DNA from: Magicicada septendecula
Lineage: Eukaryota; Arthropoda; Insecta; Hemiptera; Cicadidae
NCBI GenBank assembly: GCA_034769895.1
Contig: CM068373.1
Span: forward strand, 440,243,080-440,307,079
Direction of reading: 5' to 3'
DNA: 64,000 bases
Part shown: positions 11,301-22,958 of the stretch, in pieces
Layout of the letters: every line of letters begins with the position of its first letter
How positions within the stretch are numbered: position 1 is the first letter of the stretch
The notes under the pieces: model-generated
The model's database searches: none
Told to the model about the DNA's origin: nothing
Seen by the model: the letters and a program-made list of their open reading frames with translations, nothing else
Made by a program: the position numbers and the translations under genes

Positions 11301-13690
11301 TAAATTGCGTAGCACTACCCGGAACTGTCTCTGTACACCAATCGGATTGCACCGTTAGTAAGACGAGATTAGCGGCTTTGAGTCCATGTTGCCGCTGCGT
11401 TGTTACAATTAGTATTCATGAACCTCTCCGTATCCCGTTCATTGGAACCGAGCAGTCATCTCGTCGTCATTCTCCTGTCGGTGTGGCCGTTGGTTAGCGT
11501 TGTACAGAAACTTGTCAACAACTTATTGTAGCCTCGCTCTGAAGATTAATATTTTGGAAGCCATATTTTGATGTAGTCATGCGTTCTAAATTGCGTAGCA
11601 CTACCCGGAACTGTCTCTGTACACCAATCAGATTGCACCGTTAGTAAGACGAGATTAGCGGCTTTGAGTCCATGTTGCCGATGCGTTGTTACAATTAGTA
11701 TTCATAAACCGCTCCGTATCCCGTTCATTGGAACCGAGCAGTCATCTCGTCGTCATTCTCCTGTCGGTGTGGCCGTTGGTTAGCGTTGTACAGAAACTTG
11801 TCAACAACTTATTGTAGCCTCGCTCTGAAGATTAATATTTTGGAAGCCATATTTTGATGTAGTCATGCGTTCTAAATTGCGTAACACTACCCGGAACTGT
11901 CTCTGTACACCAATCAGATTGCACCGTTAGTAAGACGAGATTAGCGGCTTTGAGTCCATGTTGCCGCTGCGTTGTTACAATTAGTATTCATAAACCGCTC
12001 CGTATCCCGTTCATTGGAACCGAGCAGTCATCTCGTCGTCATTCTCCTGTCGGTGTGGCCGTTGGTTAGCGTTGTACAGAAACTTGTCAACAACTTATTG
12101 GAGCCTCGCTCTGAAGATTAATATTTTGGAAGCCATATTTTGATGTAGTCATGCGTTCTAAATTGCGTAGCACTACCCGGAACTGTCTGTGTACACCAAT
12201 CAGATTGCACCGTTAGTAAGACGAGATTAGCGGCTTTGAGTCCATGTTGCCGCTGCGTTGTTACAATTAGTATTCATGAACCGCTCCGTATCCCGTTCAT
12301 TGGAACCGAGCAGTCATCTCGTCGTCATTCTCCTGTCGGTGTGGCCGTTGGTTAGCGTTGTACAGAAACTTGTCAACAACTTATTGTAGCCTCGCTCTGA
12401 AGATTAATATTTTGGAAGCCATATTTTGATGTAGTCATGCGTTCTAAATTGCGTAGCACTACCCGGAACTGTCTCTGTACACCAATCAGATTGCACCGTT
12501 AGTAAGACGAGATTAGCGGCTTTGAGTCCATGTTGCCGCTGCGTTGTTACAATTAGTATTCATGAACCGCTCCGTATCCCGTTCATTGGAACCGAGCAGT
12601 CATCTCGTCGTCATTCTCCTGTCGGTGTGGCCGTTGGTTAGCGTTGTACAGAAACTTGTCAACAACTTATTGTAGCCTCGCTCTGAAGATTAATATTTTG
12701 GAAGCCATATTTTGATGTAGTCATGCGTTCTAAATTGCGTAGCACTACCCGGAACTGTCTCTGTATACCAATCAGATTGCACCGTTAGTAAGACGAGATT
12801 AGCGGCTTTGAGTCCATGTTGCCGCTGCGTTGTTACAATTAGTATTCATAAACCGCTCCGTATCCCGTTCATTGGAACCGAGCAGTCATCTCGTCGTCAT
12901 TCTCCTGTCGGTGTGGCCGTTGGTTAGCGTTGTACAGAAACTTGTCAACAACTTATTGTAGCCTCGCTCTGAAGATTAATATTTTGGAAGCCATATTTTG
13001 ATGTAGTCATGCGTTCTAAATTGCGTAGCACTACCCGGAACTGTCTCTGTACACCAATCAGATTGCACCGTTAGTAAGACGAGATTAGCGGCTTTGAGTC
13101 CATGTTGCCGCTGCGTTGTTACAATTAGTATTCATGAACCGCTCCGTATCCCGTTCATTGGAACCGAGCAGTCATCTCGTCGTCATTCTCCTGTCGGTGT
13201 GGCCGTTGGTTAGCGTTGTACAGAAACTTGTCAACAACTTATTGTAGCCTCGCTCTGAAGATTAATATTTAGAAGCCATATTTTGATGTAGTCATGCGTT
13301 CTAAATTGCGTAGCACTACCCGGATCTGTCTCTGTACACCAATCAGATTGCACCGTTAGTAAGACGAGATTAGCGGCTTTGAGTCCATGTTGCCGCTGCG
13401 TTGTTACAATTAGTATTCATAAACCGCTCCGTATCCCGTTCATTGGAACCGAGCAGTCATCTCGTCGTCATTCTCCTGTCGGTGTGGCCGTTGGTTAGCG
13501 TTGTACAGAAACTTGTCAACAACTTATTGTAGCCTCGCTCTGAAGATTAATATTTTGGAAGCCATATTTTGATGTAGTCATGCGTTCTTAATTGCGTAGC
13601 ACTACCCGGAACTGTCTCTGTACACCAATCAGATTGCACCGTTAGTAAGACGAGATTAGCGGCTTTGAGTCCACGTTGCCGCTGTAATCC
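8381..13690. repeat. Tandem satellite, 286-bp monomer, about 18 copies
   Basis: The phrase ACACCAATC recurs at 8761, 9047, 9333, 9619, 9905, 10191, 10477, 10763, 11049, 11335, 11621, 11907, 12193, 12479, 12765, 13051, 13336 and 13622. Every step is 286 bp except one of 285, caused by a single-base loss near 13271. A diverged first copy starts near 8475 and the last decays at about 13680. Monomers differ at only a few positions, such as CAGATT/CGGATT, CATGAACC/CATAAACC and CTCTGTAC/CTGTGTAC, so the array is young or homogenised. No meaningful coding frame spans it; a 60-codon minus frame inside one monomer is incidental. Confidence 0.98.
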
Positions 13691-14620
13691 CGCAAGTAGT
13701 ATTCATCAACCGCAGCTTATCGCGTTTAATGGAACCGACCATTTCATGCGCAGAAATATGTCAACATCGTAACTACATTGAAACGAGCTAAAAATAAATG
13801 TATGGCTGTTACAGTTGCCTTGATGACGGCTGTCATCCTTTGGACTAAGGGAGCTATACCTTCTATCAGGTCGTTGTAATTTTATGTAAATAAGTCCGTA
13901 TTTCAATATTGAATAAACAATACTGAAAATAGATTAAAATAATTAGAAACAAATGAAATTCAATTTTTTTGAAACGTAACTGATAACTCTAATTATGCTG
14001 TACCATATAGAATGACTTTAAAAATTAAACTCTATATATTATGCTTTAATACATAACATGTCAATTTACTTTATTAAAACGGCCGATGGAGGTTTTGTTT
14101 ATTGTCGACTGATACAGAAGCGCCAGTCGGTTCCCGAGAATAGCAGCTTATCCTTTGAATATTGTTAACCGTTTGTTTTGCTACTCAAAAGCGAAAATTA
14201 GTAACGGTTACTTCTTTGAATTTTATTGAGTAAAGCAGCAGATAGGGGATGTGTGTATAGTGACATATCAAAAAGCGACAATGATCGTTGTGAACTGCCT
14301 ACGTCTGAAGATTAACATTCTGAGGCTTTTGATGTAAAGTGTTCTTTTTGCGCCGCACTTCCCTACACTGTCTGACTGCACCAATCAGATTGCGGCGTCA
14401 GTAAGATGAGATTACCGTTTTGCATCCACGTTACCACACTTAGTATTCATCAGCCTCAGTTTATCACCTTCATTGAACCAACCCATCCGTGTGCACGCGC
14501 GTGAAGGAGAAGTTACAACATATCAACAACGTAACTACACTGATGCAAGATAATTTCAACACGTTAATAGTTGCTTTGATGCCGACTCTCATCCTCCTAA
14601 GCGAGATAGTATAATACAGA
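13691..14620. repeat. Diverged relatives of the satellite monomer
   Basis: Just beyond the array (13691-13870) and again at about 14290-14610 are diverged copies of the same parent sequence. They share TTAGTATTCATCA, GCACCAATCAGATTGC and a right part of the form TTGCTTTGATGCC...CTCATCC that the tandem monomers lack. They suggest that the satellite grew from an internal part of a longer dispersed element. Confidence 0.75.
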
Positions 14621-17066
14621 GTTGACAGTTGAGATTAGTATACTATTCATTTTTATAAAATCACAACTCCTTGATTACGATTTACACTGCATTATTGCCA
14701 TTCAATACTGTATTGGCAACAAAGTCGTCTGTGTTAGTCGAACGCTATCGTTAAGTGCGGCCAGCCGGTACAGCAAGAGAAAGTGTAGAAAATTTGTTGA
14801 TAAAAACTACTTGTGGTTGAGAAGTAATAATTATTACCGGTGCTGTAACGAAACGTATACAAAAACTATAGTATCTTGATTTTTCTTTATATAGGAAAAC
14901 CTTTTTCAACATAAAATGATTTGTGTTTTCTGAGACACAATGAAACTGGATACTCAAATTCAAAATACAAACCATTTATATTAATACTTGTCAAAAATTT
15001 TGTATTTAGGATTTAGAATTTTATTAAAAATTTTCCATTTAGGATTTGCAGAGTTTTATTAAAAATTTTAAATAAAGTAAGAGGGTCCTGTTGTAACCCC
15101 TCTTTGGATGTTTTATGCTTTATAATTTTTTTTTTTTTTTGAAGAGGGACCACTAGTTATTTAAAACTAGGCTAAAGCCTAGAGAAGCCAAAGTGCGCTG
15201 GGTCCAGTAGGACGGGACTTGCAATTAAGCTCTCTGTTATAACCAACAATAACATTTATTGAGTTCTTGATCGTGTAGCAATTGGTTTCCTTTGTTTTTT
15301 ATAAATGTAAATTTGTGTATAAATCTTCCCCGTACATACCCCACAAAAGCAACACAAACATAAATCACAAAATAGTATATATATATATGTAACAATTGTT
15401 TTCTTGTTGTTTTTGTTTTTTTTTATAATGCAATATTTTTGTATAAATAAATCTTCCCACACATAACCCACAAAGTGAAACACACATAATTGACATAAAT
15501 ACACATATAAATATAAATATATATATCTCCATCACATCCACATTATAAGTCTCACTATATCAATAACCAACACCCTTATAATTTTGAAAACATAGCCACT
15601 CGCCTATATACCCCCTTCTTCTTCTTTCTTTTTTTTTTATTGACATTTCTCTACAGACATCCGAAAGTATAAAGATATCACTAGTGCTCCCACGAATCTG
15701 GGCTGGCCAAAATGCCAGATGTAACATTAAAGTGCTCTTAAACTTGGTAAGCTAAGAAACAATGAGTCAGAAAAATTTATAACTGAGGATACTAAATAGG
15801 AAAGACGGTAAGCCACCATCTTTCCTTAACCTGGACTGTAATTGTGAATTTGCTGAGATGATAATTTATAATTTTGTGTGAGAAATATATTTTAGCAATA
15901 GCGTTTAAAAATTTATAATAATTATATGTTCTGATCAGGTATGTAACTTTTAAGAAAACTGGATTGGCCCGGGAACCAACATGTTCCTAAGCCTGGAGCA
16001 TGCCTATGTCTGCATACAAGGCTGCCTATACAGGAATAATCAGGGGCCGGACTGTTACTGAATTAGAAGCTTAGTACCCTTACATAAACCCCAAAAATGT
16101 AATTTAGATGTGTGAAATGACAGTGAGTGTCTGAACTAAGTTGACAGGAATTACAGCTAAACCCTACCAGCCGGTGAGGTTTCATCCTGTCACACACGGA
16201 ACTCCCCCCTTACATACATGGAAATACCAGACCCCTAATACTTAAAATACCCCCCTTTTACCGGAAACTAGAAAGAAAATAAAGAGTGAATTAAATGTAA
16301 TAGGCCTTGGATGCATGCCACCCCCCGAGCTTACACTTAATACCAAGTTAGTACATTATCAACAAAGTTCCCCCAAAATCCGCGCACAATTCTGTCTAGT
16401 TAAAGTGGGGCCTGATTAAAACGTTTTAAAGATGATCAAAATGTGACAGTGTATCACTCATGCTCCACAAATGTTATAAGATGTTAACAGCACAGATCCG
16501 GGTGTCTGTGTAGATCAAATAAATTATAATAAATGGTTGGAGGTCACCTGGTGATGTTGAAGTTCCTACTTCCAGGGTCTGTGTTGGTTGGACGTGGTCA
16601 TATTGCTGTCCCCTACGACAGGCGAAGTGGAGAGTCTAAATTACTCGTTCAGGCGGAGATGATCATCCTGAGCCAGCGTCCACGTCTAGGACCAGGGGCC
16701 CGCAGTTTTGTGCGTGTTTATCTACCCATGGTAGATGATAGAATCCTTACAAAAATAGACTCCGCTCTGTCGAAGAGGTACGTGATGTTCGTGGCTTGGG
16801 CTTCTAAGCAAGACAAGCGAAAAACGTATTGAAATGCGCTTTACTGAATTGCTGCTTCCAGGCGACCGCTAGGGTGCGTGGCGTGTACCACGGCGGACTA
16901 AATTTCGCCGTTCCGTTAAACGTTAAACACAGAAACAGCTAGACAATTGCGCGTTATTAATTATTATTTATATAATATAAAAAAATATACCGTATTACGG
17001 TTTATTTTTCGTATTTAATCGCCGGTACGTAAAACGGCCGGCACACTGTAATGGCGGTAAACGTAT
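14621..17066. other. AT-rich non-coding DNA
   Basis: No gene is recognised. A short duplicated phrase (ATTTAGGATTT...TTTTATTAAAAATTTT) occurs twice at about 15003-15070. Several T-rich runs, such as 15126-15140 and 15626-15638, occur. A 99-codon plus frame at 16533-16832 has no family signature. Confidence 0.45.
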
Positions 17067-17645
17067 TGTTACGTAATGCGGAAAAAGTGTTGAACCATTA
17101 CAAAACATTCTCGGCTATTCGAGTGGAATCCGGCTGTAATGCGTGTGCCTACATATTGCTCCTACTTTGAGATGAAGGGCAATTACGTGACACTTGTCAT
17201 GCGTCCGCGGAGACTAATCCAGATTTCACCGGTCCGCGCGCGCTGTGTGCAAGGCCGCAGTCAATTACGTTCTGGTATTTTCTAGTAGCGTTCTTGACGC
17301 GTAGTATGGAATATTCTGGTATTTCGGCGGGGTATAAATATAGGTAGTCAGCGGCGCTTAGTTCAGTTATTTTTGGAGGATTGAAAAGTGCGTTTGAGTT
17401 GCGATTTATTTCAGTGCGGTTCGAAGTATTGTGGCGAAGTATTATGTGTTTTATAATTGTGTTGCATATTAGTTGACATTTTTATTGTGTGTGAACAATT
17501 TTTATTTGGTTTGTTGTAAGAGACTATCTTGTTTATTACAAACTTGTTTAATTGTGATAATTAAGCTGGTGATTAGTGACTTCATTGGTTTCTTGTATTT
17601 TGTTTTGCCACTGTACCATACGACGATCAGTAGACAGTTGTAACA
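17067..17645 (+). mobile_element. Solo LTR of an LTR retrotransposon
   Basis: The 579-bp unit begins TGTTACG and ends GTTGTAACA, giving TGTTA/TAACA termini, and is flanked by a 4-bp duplication GTAT (17063-17066 and 17646-17649). It is homologous to the reverse complement of 41594-42167, a diverged second copy. No primer-binding site, gag or pol lies next to it, so it is best read as a solo LTR left by recombination. The short duplication fits Gypsy- or BEL-type elements; the clade is not determined. Confidence 0.75.
17333..17372 (+). promoter_or_regulatory. LTR core promoter (TATA box and initiator)
   Basis: TATAAATA at 17333-17340 is followed about 28-30 bp later by TTCAGTTA, which matches an arthropod initiator. 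The second LTR at 41594-42167 keeps both in the same order on the minus strand, TATAAATA then TTCAGTTAC. Conservation between two diverged copies supports the call. Confidence 0.6.
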
Positions 17646-17649
17646 GTAT

Positions 17650-19550
17650 ATTAGGCGTGTGTGTTTAGAAATTAACATCATATTTTCGCAAATGAAAATT
17701 AAGCAAACTTTAAATGACACTGGCAGTATGCTGTAATCAAATTGTGTAGACTTATTGCGGTTACTTCACTATTACGTCATCATTCTGCCGTGTAGCACCG
17801 TCCCGCTTAGTAACACAGTTGTCGCCATTCACGTCCTTCCAGGTCTGAGACTTCTTCTCCTCATACTGTTTTTTCTTTCCCTTTCTTATGGCCTTACAAC
17901 CTTGTACGGATTTGGCCTCCCTGACAATGCCTCGCCATTTATTCCCGTTCTGTGACTTGTTATTTCCCAGTTGTCTTGTTTCCTTACTTCGTACAGGTCT
18001 CTTTTCATTATTGTCTAAAGGTTTTGGTCGTGGCCTTTCTGGCACCCTTCTTCCTATACGCTGGGCTGGTTCATATTTATTTTTTTCTAATATCTCGCTC
18101 TTTTTTTATTCTTAGAATGTGACTCGTCTAAGTCGTCTAAAAACTGTATTTTTAGCTCTAATGTCGCTCGTTATGAGGGCGTGACCACTCTTCTAACTTC
18201 ATCGATTCCATCACGTATAAATCCCATTTCGGCATTTTTTTATTTTTTCGCTTACTGTGAAACCAATATGGTATTCATGTTTTTATTCTTTACCGCTGCA
18301 GTAAATTGTGTGTTTATCTGTTTCAATTTGACCGGAGGCTAGCGATCGTACTTCTTGCACTGGACGCAGTCTAATTCTGTATCTTATTAATTCGTTAATT
18401 TTATTATTAACCAATACAGATGGTGGCTTATGTAAACGGCATTATATGTACGAACAATTATTACAGTAGTATACTAATCAGTTAACAAACAAATTCAAAT
18501 AAAACAAAGCTAGTAAGCTCCGTGACTGCAAACGTTTGTTTCTTGTTTTAAACGAAATACTGTTTTATACAATTTCAGAAAAATGACGGAAACCTCGATT
18601 ACGTTACACTACAATTATTTTTTAAATTAAAGTTACAATTGTAACGCAGACAATTATCCAGTGAATACTAAAACATTCTGAACTGGTTTCTTCAATTAAA
18701 TCTCTCTCCTCTGGCACTACGGTCCCTGTAGAACCCTAGCTACTCAGTGGTTCTCCTCTATCTCAATTAAATATATAAGTTATTAATGCAATAAATGACA
18801 AACAGTTTAATCCTATCTGTAAGTTTACATATGTTTTCATAGACACCTGTATTTAATACTTTTCACAAATGTGTAACAATTAATACATAATCGATATCGT
18901 AGCTTACGTAGGCAGTCCAAAATTTACAAGGGGCGTTGTGAGGTAATATTGTTAACGTAAAAACGCAGAATTTGTATTTTTTTTTTATAAAACTTTGATC
19001 TATTGTGTTTTGAATAACTTGTTTTGATATTTTCCAATTTTGACCCGTTCTGTGTCTAAAATTTAAAAAATTTTTGAGTAAACGCTACGTTCGGGTTTGG
19101 GTTAAGGTTCCCTTCAGCGAAGATTTTTATTGTATTTCAAATTTGTGAGCCCCTGATATTGTAAAATTATACTTTACTAAACCGAACACTTTATTCAGAT
19201 TTAGGTTAAAATTGTCTTCAATTTGATACCCCCAATCGATTTTTGTGAGTTTTTTCAAAAATTTGCACGTCACATGTTTGTCTCCCGTCTCTCATATTTT
19301 ATTGGGAATCAAAAAACAATATATATGTGTAGGGCAAAAGTATGGAAATGCATGCGAAGTTTTACTAAAATGGGTTGGTGCGTTCAAAATTTATCGCGAG
19401 ACATACCCAAATAAAGTACACAGACAGACTGACAAATATCATACAGTCGAAATAGCCCTACTCGCTACGCTCGTTCAATAATTTATTAAAACCTATTAAT
19501 AGTACAAACAATAATTTTAACAAATTAAATTGTAAGTGACCAAAAATATT
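17650..19550. other. AT-rich non-coding DNA
   Basis: No gene is recognised. The stretch at about 19370-19480 (GTGCGTTCAAAATTTATCGCG, ACATACCC, then CTCGCTACGCTCGTTCA) resembles 57840-57945 and is probably the 3' end of a dispersed retroelement. A lysine-rich minus frame at 17761-18045 contains NKWRGIVREAKSVQGC, slightly like the end of RTE-type LINE proteins, but it is too weak to call. Confidence 0.4.
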
Positions 19551-19558
19551 TAAGTAGG

Positions 19559-20351
19559 CAGGGGGCGGATCCAAAAGTTAACGTCGGGAGGGGCAAACCG
19601 GTGGTCGGAGGTTCCCCCTTAAATTTTTTGTAAACATAAGTCATAAAAGCACAATTTTTTCTCTACTTATACATACTAAAATCATGTATAAGCGTAAACT
19701 TTAACTTTTATGACATATATTACTTTTCTTTATTATCTAATACAAGTGTTACACAAAGAGTGTAGTATATGTTTGCCCTTCATAATGTTACTCTTCAGTA
19801 AATTCGCACTCATTTTGTAGATCACGGTAATAGCTTAATTGGTATTACCTTCAAACCTATTTTTATGAAAAAATAAAGAATGACATACTTAATGGCTGTA
19901 GAATGGGATTGAAGGAGTCATAGTAAGTTCTATTTAATAAAAGAAAAAATATCGTTTTATGTATAACAATATTATACTAAAATTTTTACAGATACAAAAT
20001 TACTATTAAATGGACGGTGAACATATTTAAAAAAATAATAAAAATCCAATATAGTGACCTAATGTGATCACAGTTACTGATACCGATTTATTCCTACGCT
20101 GTTTAATGCATACAATATTTTACCGCTTGTTAGAATCAGCCACTTAATAGAATCAAAGTCATTAGCGGCTTCTGTATATGTGTAGGAAATAAAGTTACAG
20201 TCCTATGCTTGTGTAAACAGGCACTTGGTAAGTTGGTTACCGGCCTACTAAAAATTCACTACGTGTAAATACGGCCATTGTTTACCAAGTATGATTCTCG
20301 GGGGGGGGGGGGGGAATTCCCCCCGTTGCCCTCTTTCTCGATCCGCCCATG
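19559..20351. mobile_element. hAT-type non-autonomous element
   Basis: The left end CAGGGGGCGGATCC and the right end GATCCGCCCATG are inverted, and the phrase AGTAGGC is present on both sides (19553-19559 and 20352-20358), giving a duplication of 7-8 bp. Both ends are GC-rich with runs of G or C; the interior is AT-rich with no transposase. This fits a MITE mobilised by a hAT enzyme. The exact border is uncertain by one or two bases. Confidence 0.5.
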
Positions 20352-20359
20352 AGTAGGCT

Positions 20360-21034
20360 ATGACCTTAAAATCACCTGCTTATATAATTAAACATTTTAA
20401 AAATCAAAATAATTTTAATGTGTAATTCGTTAATTCATTTAAATAGTTAGTACTGGTGCAGAATTAGGCTTATAATCTGTGAAACGTACTTTAGATAACA
20501 AATAATTGTAACTTGTAGGAAGTTTATTTTATTTGTGTTATACTCTTTATTATACGTTATTATTACCGTTCACATGTACGAACGATTTCGCATAAATCGA
20601 AATGCACATTCAAAAGAATTGGAAATGGTGGAAGTAACTTGACTCTGTGAAGAAACTAAAACACTAGAAGGGAGAGAAGTAACAGAACCACTAGGTAATT
20701 CGGAGTGATTCAAGGATACGTAACACATTCTTTCCCGAATCTGTGCGTCATTTCGCCCGAAAGGAAAGTATGAGAAAGCTGATACTCGTAGACGCCGTTA
20801 CTTGAAGACAGTCACGTTCACCGCTCCAAATGTCGTCGTCGTCTTGTCCGATTGGGAACGTACAGCATTGACTGAGTACACGTATACACGACCTTCACAA
20901 GGCATGCTTCATTTCACTTAGTTGACACCTTCACAACTTGTTGCTAGAATTTTTTATATAAAAAGGAAATGTGTTTTAATCCATTAATCCGTTCATAACT
21001 GAAGGTTGTAAAGAACTTTTTACAAAAAATGATT
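20360..21034. other. No recognisable gene
   Basis: I see no TIRs, array or family-like frame in this stretch. Confidence 0.4.
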
Positions 21035-21042
21035 TTCTAGAC

Positions 21043-21531
21043 CAGGGCTCTCCAAACTTTTTCACTTGAGGGCCGGATTGAAAAATCTTGGAAGTCAGGC
21101 GGGCCAACACACACACATAGTAAACTTAATTTGTTTCAAGTTTAAAAAATAAATAGCTTCTATTTTGTTTCAAGTCAATAAAATGGGTACTTAAATAAAA
21201 ATTAAGCAGACTTATCCAAAGAAAACAAATTCGTTTATTCAAAATAATGTAAATAAAAGAAAGGAAAAAATAAGCCTAACGCACGGGGGGGGGGGGGAAT
21301 AGGAATCTTCGGTTTAGGTTGATGCGAGTGAAAAGTGTGATTCATTCAAGGCACCCAGACGAACAAGCACATTAACCATAAATGTTTTAAACTTGTACAA
21401 AATATTATAACATTTTACTGAACTTATTTCTTGTTTAGTTATTTAGTAAAGTGTTATAATATTTTATGTATTTTGACGATCTATTTAAAAACTGCATGCT
21501 ACGGCCGCGGGCCGTAGTTTGGAGACCCCTG
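21043..21531. mobile_element. hAT-type non-autonomous element, copy 1 of a family
   Basis: The 489-bp unit starts CAGGGCTCTCCAAACTTT and ends GTTTGGAGACCCCTG. It is flanked by 8-bp duplications with one mismatch, TTCTAGAC (21035-21042) and TTCTAGTC (21532-21539). It shares ends and subterminal sequence with the longer copy at 27302-28140, including TCCAAAGAAAAC and TTTTGACGATCTATTTAAAA. A G run interrupts the middle and no transposase remnant is left. It is an internally deleted hAT derivative. Confidence 0.85.
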
Positions 21532-21539
21532 TTCTAGTC

Positions 21540-22113
21540 CACTGTGTGGCGGTGAAAGATGGACGATAACGAATCGTGAGGAAAAAATTTCAAACAAAAG
21601 AAATTAAAGTTAGAAGCGATAAGGTAACAAATTATGATAGTGTTCACCGAGTGACATACTACTGTAGGGGAAACATCACCATCAGGCGAATATGAAATAA
21701 TAAGACTGGGTGAGCAAATGATAATGTACAAGCCCAAACGAGAGAAGGGACGTAGGCAGGCAAAAAACGTGATACAATAAAGACGAATCAGGGTAACAGT
21801 CTTTACTATGAGGTGAAGACGGTGATGTTGAATCACAAAAGTTAAATGTTTTTATGTGGTAATTGCTATCGCGGAACAACACACAGTGTCGAAACAATCC
21901 GCGCTAACAGGCTTGGGGTTTATACGAGAAGGCTAGACGTGGTTGTTTAGCGTGTGTGTAACTCACATTACCGAGAAAGCACGCCGCGTAACAGTTTAAT
22001 TTCGTTAAAAGCATTAACTGTACAGTACATGCAGCCAGCCTCAGGGGGATCGGTGCGACAGTGAAGCTACGGTATGGAGAATATAGGCTACTTGTACAGT
22101 ACTGTGCAGTGTT
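21540..22113. other. No recognisable gene
   Basis: Several minus-strand frames of 70-100 codons are open here but show no family signature. The DD82E element was inserted at the TA that ends this stretch. Confidence 0.4.
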
Positions 22114-22115
22114 TA

Positions 22116-22537
22116 TACCCTGATTAACGAAAGAAAGTGACTGGCGGAGCGGCCGCGCGGCGACCGAGTTTGTAGTAAAAACATTCCACTTTATAACCTC
22201 GTGGAAACGTAAAATACAGGGCGAGAAATGTCTAATGAACTGTATTTTAATCATCAATTAAAGACGTTTTTAACAAACTTTTCTAATTTTTAAAATCTCT
22301 TTTCAATAAATTTACATTGTGAGTTAAAGAAAAAAATACACGAATTTGAATTAAAAAATTAGGGTTTATCGTTTTTATTACGTAAGAACTCAGAGGTTAA
22401 GCATCGGAAAAAAATTTCTTGTAGACAAATGGTAGTCCACCTTCTTTAGTACAATATATCAAAAATTGAGATTCCTACGATTAAAATTAACGACGTTATT
22501 AATTTTTTTCTAATGTCCTGTTAACTCAGTTGTTAAA
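22116..22537 (+). repeat. Left terminal inverted repeat of the DD82E element
   Basis: About 420 bp matching the reverse complement of 25253-25672. It includes a GC-rich block containing CGGAGCGGCCGCGCGG near the tip, then AT-rich sequence. Similarity fades after GTTAACTCAGTTGTTAA. Confidence 0.92.
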
Positions 22538-22958
22538 AGTTGTACACGAATGAGATTTGCGTGACGCTCTCTTTAGATAACTAAATGTAGAAGACATATA
22601 CAACTTACACCTTGTACGTGATAGGAATACTACAATGGATTAATATATAAAGTGAATTTCACAGAGAGCAATGCGTGGCGCTCTGCGGCGGAAGTACAGT
22701 CAGAACCTATTGGACCCATTTTATTCGCGCGCTACCGTCATTCCCGTACAGCGTCTCGGCCTCTCCTTTATGTCTACAAATAGCACACGCTTCCAGGAAA
22801 ACTGAACCGTTATACGCACACTAAGGGTAAGGGAAATTTCCAGCTTTCAGTTTAGTTGATGTGGTGGTTGAGTGATGTCCGGTTGTTGGTTATCTTGATT
22901 TTAAGTGTTAGTTTCTTGTGCTTTCATTATAAATTGACGTGTTTTTAAGTTATTTTGT

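Noticed and set aside
8761..13690. Hammerhead ribozyme in the satellite monomer (CTCTGAAGATTAATATTTTGGAAG looked like a core)
   Set aside because: Although CTGAAGA is followed by a GAA, the bases between cannot pair as stem II, the base after GAA is not the needed A, and diverged copies do not conserve it.
17761..18045. Lysine-rich minus frame with NKWRGIVREAKSVQGC, like a LINE C-terminus
   Set aside because: The single short phrase is not enough; no GRPR.RW or RT block lies upstream.
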